DNA from: Adiantum capillus-veneris
Taxonomy: Eukaryota > Streptophyta > Polypodiopsida > Polypodiales > Pteridaceae
Assembly (NCBI GenBank): GCA_014529385.2
Contig: CM043952.1
Location: 60,057,619-60,121,618, forward strand
Reading direction: 5' to 3'
Length of the DNA stretch: 64,000 bases
Under the pieces are notes generated by a model. The model was not told where the DNA came from. It saw only the letters and a program-made list of their open reading frames with translations, and did no database searches. Below, one piece after another: positions 53,812 through 63,115 of the stretch. The translations under genes were made by a program, and so were the position numbers. How positions within the stretch are numbered: position 1 is the stretch's first letter; every line of letters begins with the position of its first letter.

Positions 53812-55751
53812 CATTTAATAAGAGACTCATCAATGGGAGGGTCAGGAGAAACTTGGGGCACACTTGTGTTATCATTCATTGCATTGACAGAGGAAGTGGA
53901 TTTTGTGGATTCTTTAGATTCATTCGATTCAAGCTTAGGACATGTTCTTTTTATGTGACCCTTAATGTGACAATGAAAACAACGACCTTCCTTAGAATAA
54001 GTGCTTTGCTCTTCTGACGTGATCTATCCTCCTAAAATTCCTTGTGCTACTTTTTCATCTAGAGTAAGCTTAGGTTTAGCAATTGTGTTAGCCTTACCCT
54101 TAGGTTCATTGTGAGAGTTCTTTTCTGAGAGACTCTTGGAAGATTGGTTAGAAGAGTTACCGTTCTTACCGTTCTGAGGGTTCTGAGAAGCTTGAGAGGT
54201 ACTTGTGGAAGTCTTGTTCTCCTTAGGCTTTCCCTTGTTGTGCTTCATCTCCTGTGCATAGCAATCGCTACCGCCTTGTTGAGATCGATTGGATCGAAGA
54301 CTTCTGCATCAAACTTGATATAGTCGTCTAATCCAAAAAGGAATGCCTCTTTGCGCTCATCATCCAACTTGCGTAATTAGGTACCGAGCTGCAAAACACG
54401 ATTAGAGAAAGACATAACCGGCATACCATTTTGCTTGAGAGCGCCCAATAGTCCTTCAATCGTCCGAGCTACTGAGGAGGCATAAACCGCACCTTGAGCT
54501 TGTCTTGGAAATCAGCCCAATTGAAAGAAAGGGGCGTGAATTCTTCGGCTTCCTCTAGGTGCGCGGCTAACTGTGCCTCTTGCCATGCGTGGTACCAATT
54601 GATGGCATCACCGGCAAGGTACATGGTTGCCGTCAAAACCTTGCTATTTCTTGTCTTCTTAGTTGTCGCAAAATAAGCATTAAATTGATGCAACCAAGAA
54701 TGAATAACACTAGCATCCATCTTACCATCATACTTACTGAAAGTCAACTTTTCTGTGACTGGGTTGTTGGAATCCGCATCGTGGCTTGCGCCACTTGAGG
54801 AACTCCCACGATCTTTGGCTGGTTCGGACTTCGAGGCAAGTACTTATCGAACCAATTCTTGAGTGCGGAGGTCTTTTTGAGCCTCACGCTTGGCCTCCAA
54901 GGCCGCTCGTCTTGCTGCAGATTCCTCTTGTCTTTGTGCTTTCCTTTCTTTTCATTCATCGCACTCGCGTTCCAAGGCAATGCGAGTCGCTTCTTGTTGT
55001 ATAGCAATTCTTTTGTTGCGTTCTCCGCGCTCGCGTTCCAAGGCAATGCGAGTCACTTCTTGCTGTATTGCATTTCTTTCGTTTCGTTCTTCGCGCTCGC
55101 GGTCCTTGGCTTCCTATCGTTCTGCTTTTCTTTCTAGTTGTGCCATCATCTCCATCATCAACTTGACCATCACCTCCATAGAATTTGGTACAACTCGTGG
55201 CGTAGATGGGAAAGGGGGAGGGTCGGGAAAGCCTCCTGGTGGGGAAAACTCTTCTTCGCCACTCCCATGCTCATCACCTGTATGCGAAGTATCCATTCCG
55301 CTTCGGGTGATGACCATGCACTATGATCTTTGGTCCTTAAGTTCACGAGGAACTTGGGTTCTTGAGGGTCTTGGGTTCTTGGGTTCTTGAGGGTCTTGAG
55401 GTTCTTGAGGTTTTCTTTCGCTTGCAATCTGTGTTCGAGAAGGATCTTCTCTTCACCCGAGTTCTGCTCTTTTCGGCGGGCACACAACCTTGCGCTCACA
55501 CCAAGGTTGCTCTTTCCCATCTCACGTCGATTGGTTGGCCGCTAAGTGCACAATCCGCTCTCAATGAGTGAAAAGAGGCACAAGGGGAGGTTGGACAAGC
55601 CCTTCTTTCCTGGGATTCCTGTCACTCTTCAAAAACACAATTAGGAATCGACACGCCCAAGCGAACTTGGGTTCGTGCGACCGCAACAAGCAAAAAAAAA
55701 ATCTTGTGATTCTTGTGGTTCTTTCCTTGAGTGATACAGAACACTGCCAAA

Positions 55752-55763
55752 GCTCTGATACCA
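55752..55763 (-). other. Primer-binding site of D
   Basis: TGGTATCAGAGC on the minus strand, beside the shared LTR. Confidence 0.93.
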
Positions 55764-55764
55764 A

Positions 55765-56479
55765 TGTAAGGTGCAGCAGAATGAATGTTTGAACTTTGCT
55801 CAAGATGAGTGCTCCGAACTGTGCTTTCCTTTCTTTTCGTTCATCGCGCTCGCGTTCCAAGGCAATGCGAGTCGCTTCTTGTTGTATGGCAATTCTTTCG
55901 TTGCGTTCTTCGCGCTATGGCTAGAGCTTATGGCGATGCTATTGTGGGCTGAAAACGCCAGGGTGCGGGGTGCTGGATCTCCATGGCGATGAGGTTTCTG
56001 ATGAAAAACGCTAGGGTGCTGAGGATCTTGCTCGGAGGAAAAACGCCACCAAGGGGGGAAATCTTACTGAGAGGGAGAGAGGGGAACCTGTTGCCTACGG
56101 CCTGTGTTCTCCTTGCTCTTCTGCCAATTAGTGCTAGCCTAGGTTTGCTTATATATTATCTTACTCAATTTGCCCTACTCAGTTTCTCACAAAAGTCACT
56201 TAATAAATAAGTGAAAAATGTCAAAAATAGGGAAAATAGGTTTTAAATGCATTGGAAAATTCCCCTGAAGGATTCTGATGGATTCTGATGGGAATGCTTA
56301 TGATCATGCTGTGTGCAACCAGAGGATATGCATCTACACTAAGTGCCTATGCATGCACGGTCTGCGAACAGACTCACAAAAGTGCCAGAACACTTGCTAA
56401 TCTAGACTGACTGGACTGACTGGACCCTTGTCATGCTGTAGCTTGTCCACGGACACATAGGGTCGGATGTCACGTGACA
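55765..56479 (-). repeat. Shared LTR of D and C, chimeric
   Basis: Only 715 bp instead of ~1165. Positions about 55824-55913 are not LTR but gag coding sequence (minus strand, the RNERIAIQQEATRIALERER segment), matching 54945-55033 inside D. The normal LTR middle is missing. The outer parts are ordinary LTR and the terminal palindrome TGTCACGTGACA is at 56468-56479. Confidence 0.87.
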
Positions 56480-56490
56480 TCCCCTCCTTT

Positions 56491-57321
56491 TCAAAGTGAA
56501 GTACTAGTACCGAATTGTATGGCGTCGAGGGAGATCGCAAATAACATCAGGAATCCTGGAAGGGACTCTTCGCCGGCCCACTCTGATGTGTGGGTCGTGC
56601 GGTACTTGAACTTCATAAAGGTCTGCAACGCTTGCTTCTTTGGCCCGCGCCGAAAGTGACACAAAGTCTTCTGGGGCTCCTTCGATGCTTCAACTTTGTC
56701 TAGAGGCCTACTTCTTCCTTCTTCAAGAATCTCCATGGCTGAAAATTCCTGAAACCACTCCCAATACAAAAACATGAACATACCCATTCCATGTAAAGTG
56801 AGTGGAAAAAAACTTGTCTTCCTAAAAGATTGTGCATGCAATGTAGATGAACCAATAGACGGAGTGCTAAACCCTTCACCACACACACGCAAACAATGAG
56901 ATCGAATCTTTCTCTTCTGATCTAAAGCAATCAACTGTGGCAATTCACAACGGAAATGCCAATGCCTGGTGCTCATACTTTCATGTGATCTTTCTACAAC
57001 GGTGTCGTGCCAAGGAAGAGATATGGAATACAACTTCCTTGAATGCATACTTTTCAGCTTTTTTTGAACAATCTGCATACATTCGTGCTCATTCATGAGT
57101 GAAACGTGCTCAACATACAATATGTCATGCCTAGGAAAAGGGACCACATAAAGACGCTGACGAAAATACAGGAAACGATCACGAATGAAATACTCGAACA
57201 ATGCATGCGGACAAATCATTCGAACACATAGTACTTCCTGTAAGGGTTCTTTGGACCTAGGCTCGAGAGCCAAGATCGGTTCTTCCTGACGCGGTTCTTG
57301 GGACCTAGGCTCAAGAGTCAA
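56491..57321 (-). CDS. C: domain of unknown function plus chromodomain-like tail (276 codons)
   Basis: This is the longest open version of the region replacing pol. On the minus strand: LEPRSQEPRQEEPILALEPR repeats, FIRDRFLYFRQRLYVVPFPR then HDILYVEHVSLMNEHECMQI, KSHS-like SISLPWHDTVVERSHE, LIALDQKRKIRSHCLRVCGE, TLHGMGMFMFLYWEWFQEFS and MEILEEGRSRPLDKVEASKE. The tail FRRGPKKQALQTFMKFKYRT then TSEWAGEESLPGF aligns with element 1's chromodomain. It is in the ancestral frame with gag-pro but cut off by a small deletion near 57365. No RT or integrase motif occurs. The middle domain is unrecognised. Confidence 0.7.
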   Translation of the reverse strand: MTLEPRSQEPRQEEPILALEPRSKEPLQEVLCVRMICPHALFEYFIRDRFLYFRQRLYVVPFPRHDILYVEHVSLMNEHECMQIVQKKLKSMHSRKLYSISLPWHDTVVERSHESMSTRHWHFRCELPQLIALDQKRKIRSHCLRVCGEGFSTPSIGSSTLHAQSFRKTSFFPLTLHGMGMFMFLYWEWFQEFSAMEILEEGRSRPLDKVEASKEPQKTLCHFRRGPKKQALQTFMKFKYRTTHTSEWAGEESLPGFLMLFAISLDAIQFGTSTSL

Positions 57322-59144
57322 GATCGGTTCTTCGTGATTGATCGAATCTGCAATGAGGTTAGCTTAGTATCAACTAACACATCATCCTTGTGAACAATCA
57401 CATCATCTTCATGCAAATTATCATGCTTGTGAGAAATCACATCGTGATCATGCAAATCATCATGCTTGTCATTGTCATCCAAATCATCATGCTCATCATT
57501 ATCATTCAAATCATCATGCAAATCTTGTGTGTCATGCTTTGGAGAAGAAGAGACTGAGAGAGTCTCCTTCTCGTGAATCCGTTCAATCTTTGCTTGCACA
57601 TTAGCAATGAGAGAGGGAGAATGAACAACTTGCTCTCCATGAATGACAATGGGAGAGTCACTTTTGGCATTGAAAGTGAACATATTTTCCGCCCAATCAA
57701 TGAAAGGGTTATGCTCACGAAACCATCGAATGCCCAAAATCATATCACATCCTGAGAGAGGAGAGACAAAAAATTTTCTACGGAAAGCAACTTGTTGGAC
57801 TGTAAACAGCACATCAAGGCACTCTTTCGTGATGAGAGAGTCCATACCAGAAGCAAAGCCAGAGACCTCGAGAGGAGATTTCTGACTAACCTCTAAGCAG
57901 GCTCTCCCAACAAGAGAGGGATTGATCACATCATGCATACTACCTGGGTCAAACAATATGACAAAACGCTGCCCCGTTATATGATCATAACTTTTAATGA
58001 GAGACTCATCAATGGGAGGGTCAGAAGAAACTTGGGGCACACTCGTGTTGTCATTGATTGCATTGACAGAGGAAGTGGGTTCTGTGGATTCTTTAGATTC
58101 ATTAGAGTCAAGCTTAGGACATGTTCTTTTTATGTGACCCTTCATGTGACAATGAAAACAACGACCTTCCTTAGAATAAGTGCTTTGCTCTTCGGACGTG
58201 ATGTATCCTCCTAAAATTCCTTGTGCTACTTTTTCATCTAGAGTAAGCTTAGGTTTAGCAATTGTGTTAGCCTTACCCTTAGGTTCATTGTGAGAGTTCT
58301 TTTCTGAGAGACTCTTGGAAGATTGGTTAGAAGAGTTACCGTTCTTACCGTTCTGAGGGTTCTTAGAAGCCTGAGAGGTACTTGTGGAAGTCTTGTTCTC
58401 CTTAGGCTTTCCCTTGTTGTGCTTCGTCTCCTGTGCGAGAGCAATCGCTACCGCCTTGTTGAGATCGATTGGATCGAAGACTTCTACGTCAAACTTGATA
58501 TATTCGTCTAACCCAAAAAGGAATGCCGCTTTACGCTCATCATCTGATTTGCGTAATTGAGTGCCGAGCTGCAAAACACGGTTAGAAAAAGACATGACTA
58601 GCATACCATGTTGCTTGAGATTGTGCCAATCTTCTTTTAATCGTGCTAGGTACTGAGGAGGCATAAACCGCGCCTTAAGCTTGTCTTGGAAGTCGGCCCA
58701 ATTGAAGGAAAGGGACGCGTCTCCGTCGACTTCCTCTAGGTGCGCGGCTAGCTGTGCCTCTTGCCATGCGTGGTACCAATTGATGGCATCACCGACAAGA
58801 TACATAGTTGCCGTCAAAACCTTGCTATTTCCTGTCTTCTTAGTTGTCGCAAAATAAGCATTAAATTGATGCAACCAAGAATGAATAACACTAGCATCCA
58901 TCTTACCATCGTACTTACTGAACGTCAACTTCTCGGTGACGGGGTTGTTGGAGTCCGAATCTCGGCTTGTGCCACTTGATGAACCACCAACTTCTTTGGC
59001 CGGTTCGGGTTTCGAGGTGAGGACATATAGTACCAAGTCGTTCATGCATTGTTCTCTCTGGGCCTCACGCTCTAACTCCAAAGTAGCCTTTCTTTCTTCG
59101 GCAGCTTCCCTTCTTGTGTCGGCCGCCAAGCGAGCTTGCACCAA
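57318..59144 (-). CDS. C: Gag-protease with His/Asp-rich tail (608 codons)
   Basis: Open from residue 1 to 608 on the minus strand. Gag core about 70-240 (TEKLTFSKYDGKMDASVIHS, FNAYFATTKKTGN, AINWYHAWQEA, FQDKLKARFMPPQYLARLKE). CCHC knuckle CFHCHMKGHIKRTC at 329-342. Retropepsin-like region 385-490 with FVILFDPGSMHDVINPSLV and GCDMILGIRWFREHNP; the catalytic triplet is DPG instead of DTG/DSG. His/Asp repeats (HDDL, DNDEHDDL) at 535-590. A small deletion then shifts the frame to an early stop. The true N-terminus is the ATG at 59431 in another frame; the listed start is only where this frame opens. Confidence 0.85.
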   Translation of the reverse strand: MVQARLAADTRREAAEERKATLELEREAQREQCMNDLVLYVLTSKPEPAKEVGGSSSGTSRDSDSNNPVTEKLTFSKYDGKMDASVIHSWLHQFNAYFATTKKTGNSKVLTATMYLVGDAINWYHAWQEAQLAAHLEEVDGDASLSFNWADFQDKLKARFMPPQYLARLKEDWHNLKQHGMLVMSFSNRVLQLGTQLRKSDDERKAAFLFGLDEYIKFDVEVFDPIDLNKAVAIALAQETKHNKGKPKENKTSTSTSQASKNPQNGKNGNSSNQSSKSLSEKNSHNEPKGKANTIAKPKLTLDEKVAQGILGGYITSEEQSTYSKEGRCFHCHMKGHIKRTCPKLDSNESKESTEPTSSVNAINDNTSVPQVSSDPPIDESLIKSYDHITGQRFVILFDPGSMHDVINPSLVGRACLEVSQKSPLEVSGFASGMDSLITKECLDVLFTVQQVAFRRKFFVSPLSGCDMILGIRWFREHNPFIDWAENMFTFNAKSDSPIVIHGEQVVHSPSLIANVQAKIERIHEKETLSVSSSPKHDTQDLHDDLNDNDEHDDLDDNDKHDDLHDHDVISHKHDNLHEDDVIVHKDDVLVDTKLTSLQIRSITKNRS

Positions 59145-59431
59145 GTCGGCCTTTCTTGCCGCTTCTTTTCTTTTCCTTCCTCGGCCGCCAAGTGATCACG
59201 ATCATGTTTGTCTTGGCGGTCACGCTCCGCGGCAATGCGAGTCGCCTCTTGCTTTGCCATCATGTCTATCATCGACTTAACCAAACCTTCCATGGGGTTT
59301 GGTGCAATTCCTGGCATAGATGGCGAAGGGGAAGGGTCACGAAAACCTCCCTGTTGCTGAAATTCTTCTTCAGTACTTTCTTGCCCATCACTCTCATGCC
59401 CGATCTCCATTCCGCTTCGGGTGATGACCAT
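59100..59431 (-). pseudogene. C: Gag N-terminus in a shifted frame
   Basis: ATG at 59431 opens MVITRSGMEIGHESDGQEST, a PSPSPSMPGIAPNP stretch and a charged coiled-coil (RIAAERDRQDKHDRDHLAAE). Near 59150-59190, in an A-rich GGAAAAGAAAAG, the frame must shift by one to reach the 608-codon frame. A mutation is the simplest reading. Confidence 0.78.
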
Positions 59432-59880
59432 GCACTGAAGTTGTGGGTTCTTAAGTTCACAAGGAACTTGGGTTCTTGTGGGTCTTGGGTTCTTCGGTTC
59501 TTGAGGGTCTTGAGTTCTTGAGGGTCTTGAGGTTCTTCTTTTGCTTGCAATTTGTGTTAGAGAAGGATCTTCTCTTCATCCGAGTTCTGCTCTTTTACGC
59601 GGGCGCACCCCTTAGCGGCCTTGCACTCACACCAAGGTTACTTTTTCCCACCTCACGTCGATTGGCCGGCCGCTAAGTGCACGGCCCGCTCTCAATGAGT
59701 AAAAAGAGACACAAGGGGAGGCTAGACAAGCCCTTCTTTCCTGGGATTCCTGTCACTCTTCAAAAACACGATTAGGAATCGACACGCCCAAGCGAACTTG
59801 GGTTCGTGCAACCGCAACAAGCAAAAAAAATTATGTGGTTCTTGTGGTTCTTTCCTTGAGTGATTCAGAACACTGCCAAA

Positions 59881-59892
59881 GCTCTGATACCA
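59881..59892 (-). other. Primer-binding site of C
   Basis: TGGTATCAGAGC on the minus strand, next to the LTR end at 59894. Confidence 0.93.
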
Positions 59893-59893
59893 A

Positions 59894-60059
59894 TGTAAGG
59901 TGCAGCGGAATGAATGTTTGAACTTTGCTCAGGATGAGTGCTCCGAACTGTGCTCAAGGTTCCTTTTGTTCTTATGCAAGGGAGAGCCTTCCGTTCTTAA
60001 AATGAGAGTGCAATGAACACAAACAAAGTGAATGGACACTATGCGAGAAAGTGTATGAG

Positions 60060-60106
<47 letters not shown>

Positions 60107-60548
60107 AATACGACACCAGAGACGTTGTAAAACCCTCCTCCGAAGGCCCACCCTCGTTGACGAGAGTGTCTACTATTGATTACACAAACTGGTACAAGTG
60201 GATGAATGAGAACCGATGCAAGTCTAGGGCTATGTCGATGTCGACGACGGGGATGACGAGACCGACTCTATGGCTGAAAAACTGCGTGCTTCCTCTTCTG
60301 TCCAAAAACGCCAGAAGGCTGAAATCTGTTGTCCCAAAACCACTGGTTTTAAGCTCTTCCAAAAGCTGGTTTTAGGCTGAAAATGGCTGTACAAATTGCT
60401 GATTTAGGGCTGAGTATGCAGGCTGAAAAATGCTAGCATGCTGGATCTGTGGCAATGATGGTTGACTGCTAAAAACGCTATATGGCTAGATCTTATGGCG
60501 ATGCTACTGTGGGCTGAAAACGCCAGGGTGCTAGAACTCCATGGCGAT
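59894..60548 (-). repeat. 5' LTR of C, interrupted by element B
   Basis: It begins TGTAAGGTGCAGCGGAATG, includes a 38-bp GA run (60063-60101), and stops at CCATGGCGAT where B's LTR starts. The remaining ~500 bp of this LTR (seen in D's copy and in the shared LTR) should lie beyond B, outside the window. Confidence 0.85.
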
Positions 60549-61714
60549 TGTCACGTGACACATCGAACCCTATGTGTCCGCGGACATGCTACAGCATGAT
60601 CAGTGTTCAGTCAGTCCAGTCACTCTAGATTAGCAGTGATCTGGCACATTTGTGAGTCTATTCGTAGACCGTGCATGCCCAGTCACTTAGTATAGATGCA
60701 TATCCTCTGGTTGCACACAGCACGATCATCAGTATTCCCATCAGAATCCATCAGATTCCATCAGGGGAATTTTCCAGTGCATTCAGCCTATTTTCCATAT
60801 TTTTGACATTTTTCGCTTATTATTTTTAAGTGACTTTCCAACAAAAGTAGGTAGGGCAATTTTGCTAAGAAAATATATAAGCAAACCCAAGTTAGCACTA
60901 AATGGCAGAAGAGGCAGCAGGAGCTACCCGCTGAACAGGCGTCTTCTCGACAGAACCCATCAAGGACCATCAAGACCCCTTGGCGTTTTTGGATTGTCCA
61001 TCCTCTCCTACCCTCAAACCTGGCATTTTCTAGCATTGCTTGATCGCCAGCCTCACCAGCATTACTTAGCGACTACAGATCCCCATCATCGCCGGCATTC
61101 CCAGCTTTGCTAGCGTTTTCCAAATCAGCCCATCAGCGTTTTTGCTTTGCAGCACCAGATCAGTCTAGCGTTTTTGCATCAGCGTTTTTCATTTTCAGCC
61201 ATTGCCGCGACAGAAAGGCAGCGTTTTCAGCTTATGGTACAGCAGTAGAATCAGCCCCAGTTGGTTGCAGAAGATCCCCAATTTCAGCCCATAGAAACGC
61301 AGCCAAACAGTCATTTTCAGCCACCAAAACAGCCCCGAAATTCAACAGTTAGAAGACCACAGATTTCAGCCCTAAAATCGTCGTCGTCGTCATCATCGGC
61401 ATAGTCCCCGATTGCATCAGTCCATTGCATCGTCATCGTACCACTTTGTGCAATCAATAAGTAGACCACTCTCGCCAACGAGAGTGGGGCCTTCAGAGGA
61501 GGGTTTTGCGTCTCTGGTGTCGTATCTCTCTTCTCTCTCTATCTCTTAGTCTCATCACTTGCACGCACAGTGTCCATTCACTTTGTTTGTGATCATAGCA
61601 CTTTCCATTAAGAACGGAAGGCTCTCCCTTCCATAAGAACTAAAAGGAACCTTGAGCACAGTTTGGAGCACTCATCTTGAAAAGCGCAAACAATCATTCT
61701 GTTGCACCTAACAT
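60549..61714 (+). repeat. 5' LTR of B
   Basis: Starts with the palindrome TGTCACGTGACA (60549-60560) and ends GCACCTAACA. It includes TATATAA at 60874-60880, GCGTTTT words (61130-61210), a GTCGTC run near 61380 and the tail CCTTGAGCACAGTTTGGAGC shared with element 1's LTR. Confidence 0.93.
60874..60880 (+). promoter_or_regulatory. Putative TATA box in LTR of B
   Basis: TATATAA followed by GCAAAC is conserved at the same place in every family A LTR. The U3/R border would be about 30 bp downstream, so the GCGTTTT-rich part would be transcribed. Confidence 0.6.
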
Positions 61715-61715
61715 T

Positions 61716-61727
61716 GGTATCAGAGCT
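61716..61727 (+). other. Primer-binding site of B
   Basis: TGGTATCAGAGC after the LTR end ACA and one T. Confidence 0.94.
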
Positions 61728-62158
61728 TTGGCAGTGTTCTGTATCACTCAAGGAAAGAGCCACAAGAACCACAAGAATTTTTTTTTGCTTGATGAGGTCG
61801 CACGAACCCAAGTTCGCTTGGGCATGTAGATCCCTAATCGTGTTTTGTTGAAGAGTGACAGGAATCCCAAGAAAGAAGGGCTTGTCCAGCCTCCCCTTGT
61901 GTCTCTTTTCACTCATTGAGAGTGGACCGTGCACTTAGCGGCCGGCCAATCAACGTGAGGTGGGAAAAAGCAACCTTGGTATGAGCGCAAGGCCGCCAAG
62001 GGATGCGCCCGCAGAAAGGGGTAGAACTCGGGTGAAGAGAAGATCCTTCTCCAACGCGATTTGCAAGCGAAAGAAAACCTCAAGAACTCAAGAACCCCAA
62101 GAACCCAAGTTCCTCGTGAACTTAAGAACCCAAGACCACAAAAACCCACGACTTGAGA

Positions 62159-63115
62159 ATGGTCATCATTCGAAGCGGAATGGATACTTCGCTTGGAGGT
62201 GATGAGCATGAGAGAGGCGAAGAAGAATTTTCCCCACCAGGAGGTTTTTCTGATCCTCCTCCTTTCCCATCTACAACAAGGATTGCACTAACTCCTATGG
62301 AGGCTTTCGACAAGAGGATGATGGACAGGAAGTTAGAAAGCAAAGAAAGAATCGTAGCCATCGAGCGTAAGTACCAAGAAAGAATGGCAGCCATAGCGCG
62401 TGAGAGCGAGCAAGCACGCTTGGAAGCCAAAGCAAGAGAAGCAGAATTTGATCGAGAGAACAAAGCAAGACAAGCAGAATTTGATCGTGAGAACAAAGCC
62501 CTCAAAGAACAGAGCGACCGACACAACAAAGAGTTCTGGCGACTCTTTTCTCAAGTTCAGGCACAGATGCAAGAGATTTGGGAAAAGGAGACTCTCTCAG
62601 TCTCTTCTTCTCCAAAGCATGACACACAGGATTTGCATGATTGTGAAAAGCATGATGATTTGATTGACAATGACAAGCATGATGATTTGCATGATCAAGA
62701 TGTGATTTCTCACAAGCATGATGAGTTGCATGAAGATGATGTGATTACTCACAAGGATGATGTGTTAGTGGATGCTTTTTCTAGCGAAGCTAACCTCGTT
62801 GTAGATTCGATCAATCACGAAGAACCAATCTTGGCTTTCGAGTCGAGGACCAAAGAACCCCCACAGGACGATTCGATCATTCAGGAAGAATCGATCTTGG
62901 CTCTCGAGCCTAGGTCCAAAGAACCCTCACAGGAAGTATTATGTGTTCGCATGATTGATACGCACGCATTGTTCGAGTGTTTCATTCGTGATCGTTTCCT
63001 GTATTTTAGTCAACATCTTTATGTGATCCCTTTCCCTAGGCATGACATATTCTATGTTGAGCACGTTTCTCTCATGGATGAGCACGATGTATGCGAATTT
63101 TTCATGAAAAGCTGA
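62159..63115 (+). CDS. B: fused coiled-coil, His/Asp-rich and unknown domain ORF
   Basis: The coding start is the ATG at 62159 (MVIIRSGMDTSLGGDEHERG), which matches MVITRSGM in the relatives; two codons upstream also fit the frame. A proline-rich part is followed by a long charged coiled coil (KYQERMAAIARESEQARLEA ... DRHNKEFWRLFSQVQAQMQE). It then jumps in frame to EKETLSVSSSPKHDTQDLHD, His/Asp repeats, SKEP repeats and ALFECFIRDRFLYFSQHLYV. It stops at 63113, earlier than in C. The gag core, CCHC and protease are absent, yet the frame stays open across the fusion. Whether it is translated is unknown. Confidence 0.6.
   Translation: MVIIRSGMDTSLGGDEHERGEEEFSPPGGFSDPPPFPSTTRIALTPMEAFDKRMMDRKLESKERIVAIERKYQERMAAIARESEQARLEAKAREAEFDRENKARQAEFDRENKALKEQSDRHNKEFWRLFSQVQAQMQEIWEKETLSVSSSPKHDTQDLHDCEKHDDLIDNDKHDDLHDQDVISHKHDELHEDDVITHKDDVLVDAFSSEANLVVDSINHEEPILAFESRTKEPPQDDSIIQEESILALEPRSKEPSQEVLCVRMIDTHALFECFIRDRFLYFSQHLYVIPFPRHDIFYVEHVSLMDEHDVCEFFMKS

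Larger units (their letters stand above)
52262..55764 (-). pseudogene. Gag-protease-HD-chromodomain region of D, decayed
   Basis: Read minus from 55317 (MVITRSGMDTSHTGDEHGSG): coiled-coil region, gag core (TFSKYDGKMDASVIHSWLHQ, AINWYHAWQEAQLAAHLEEA), linker, knuckle region, protease (MILGIRWFRECNPLIDW near 53500), His/Asp-rich part (53340-53150), conserved unknown domain (ALFECFIRDRFLYFSQRLYV near 52980) and chromodomain-like tail (CRFRRGSKKQALQTFMKFKY to 52273). It has more frameshifts than C, lacks a stretch of protease, and contains a 99-bp tandem duplication (53614-53811). The primer-binding site is at 55752-55763. Confidence 0.82.
51098..60548 (-). mobile_element. Composite of two family A elements (D and C) sharing one LTR
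   Basis: The order on the plus strand is LTR (51098-52261), D interior, LTR (55765-56479), C interior, LTR (59894-60548, cut by element B). The middle LTR has D's primer-binding site on one side and C's polypurine tract on the other, so it serves as 5' LTR of D and 3' LTR of C. This is the expected product of unequal recombination between LTRs. Both interiors are pol-less. Confidence 0.9.

Noticed and set aside
59140-59200. Programmed frameshift between gag N-terminus and gag core in C
   Set aside because: The shift is within gag in an A-rich stretch and is not at the gag-pol border; a simple indel is more likely.
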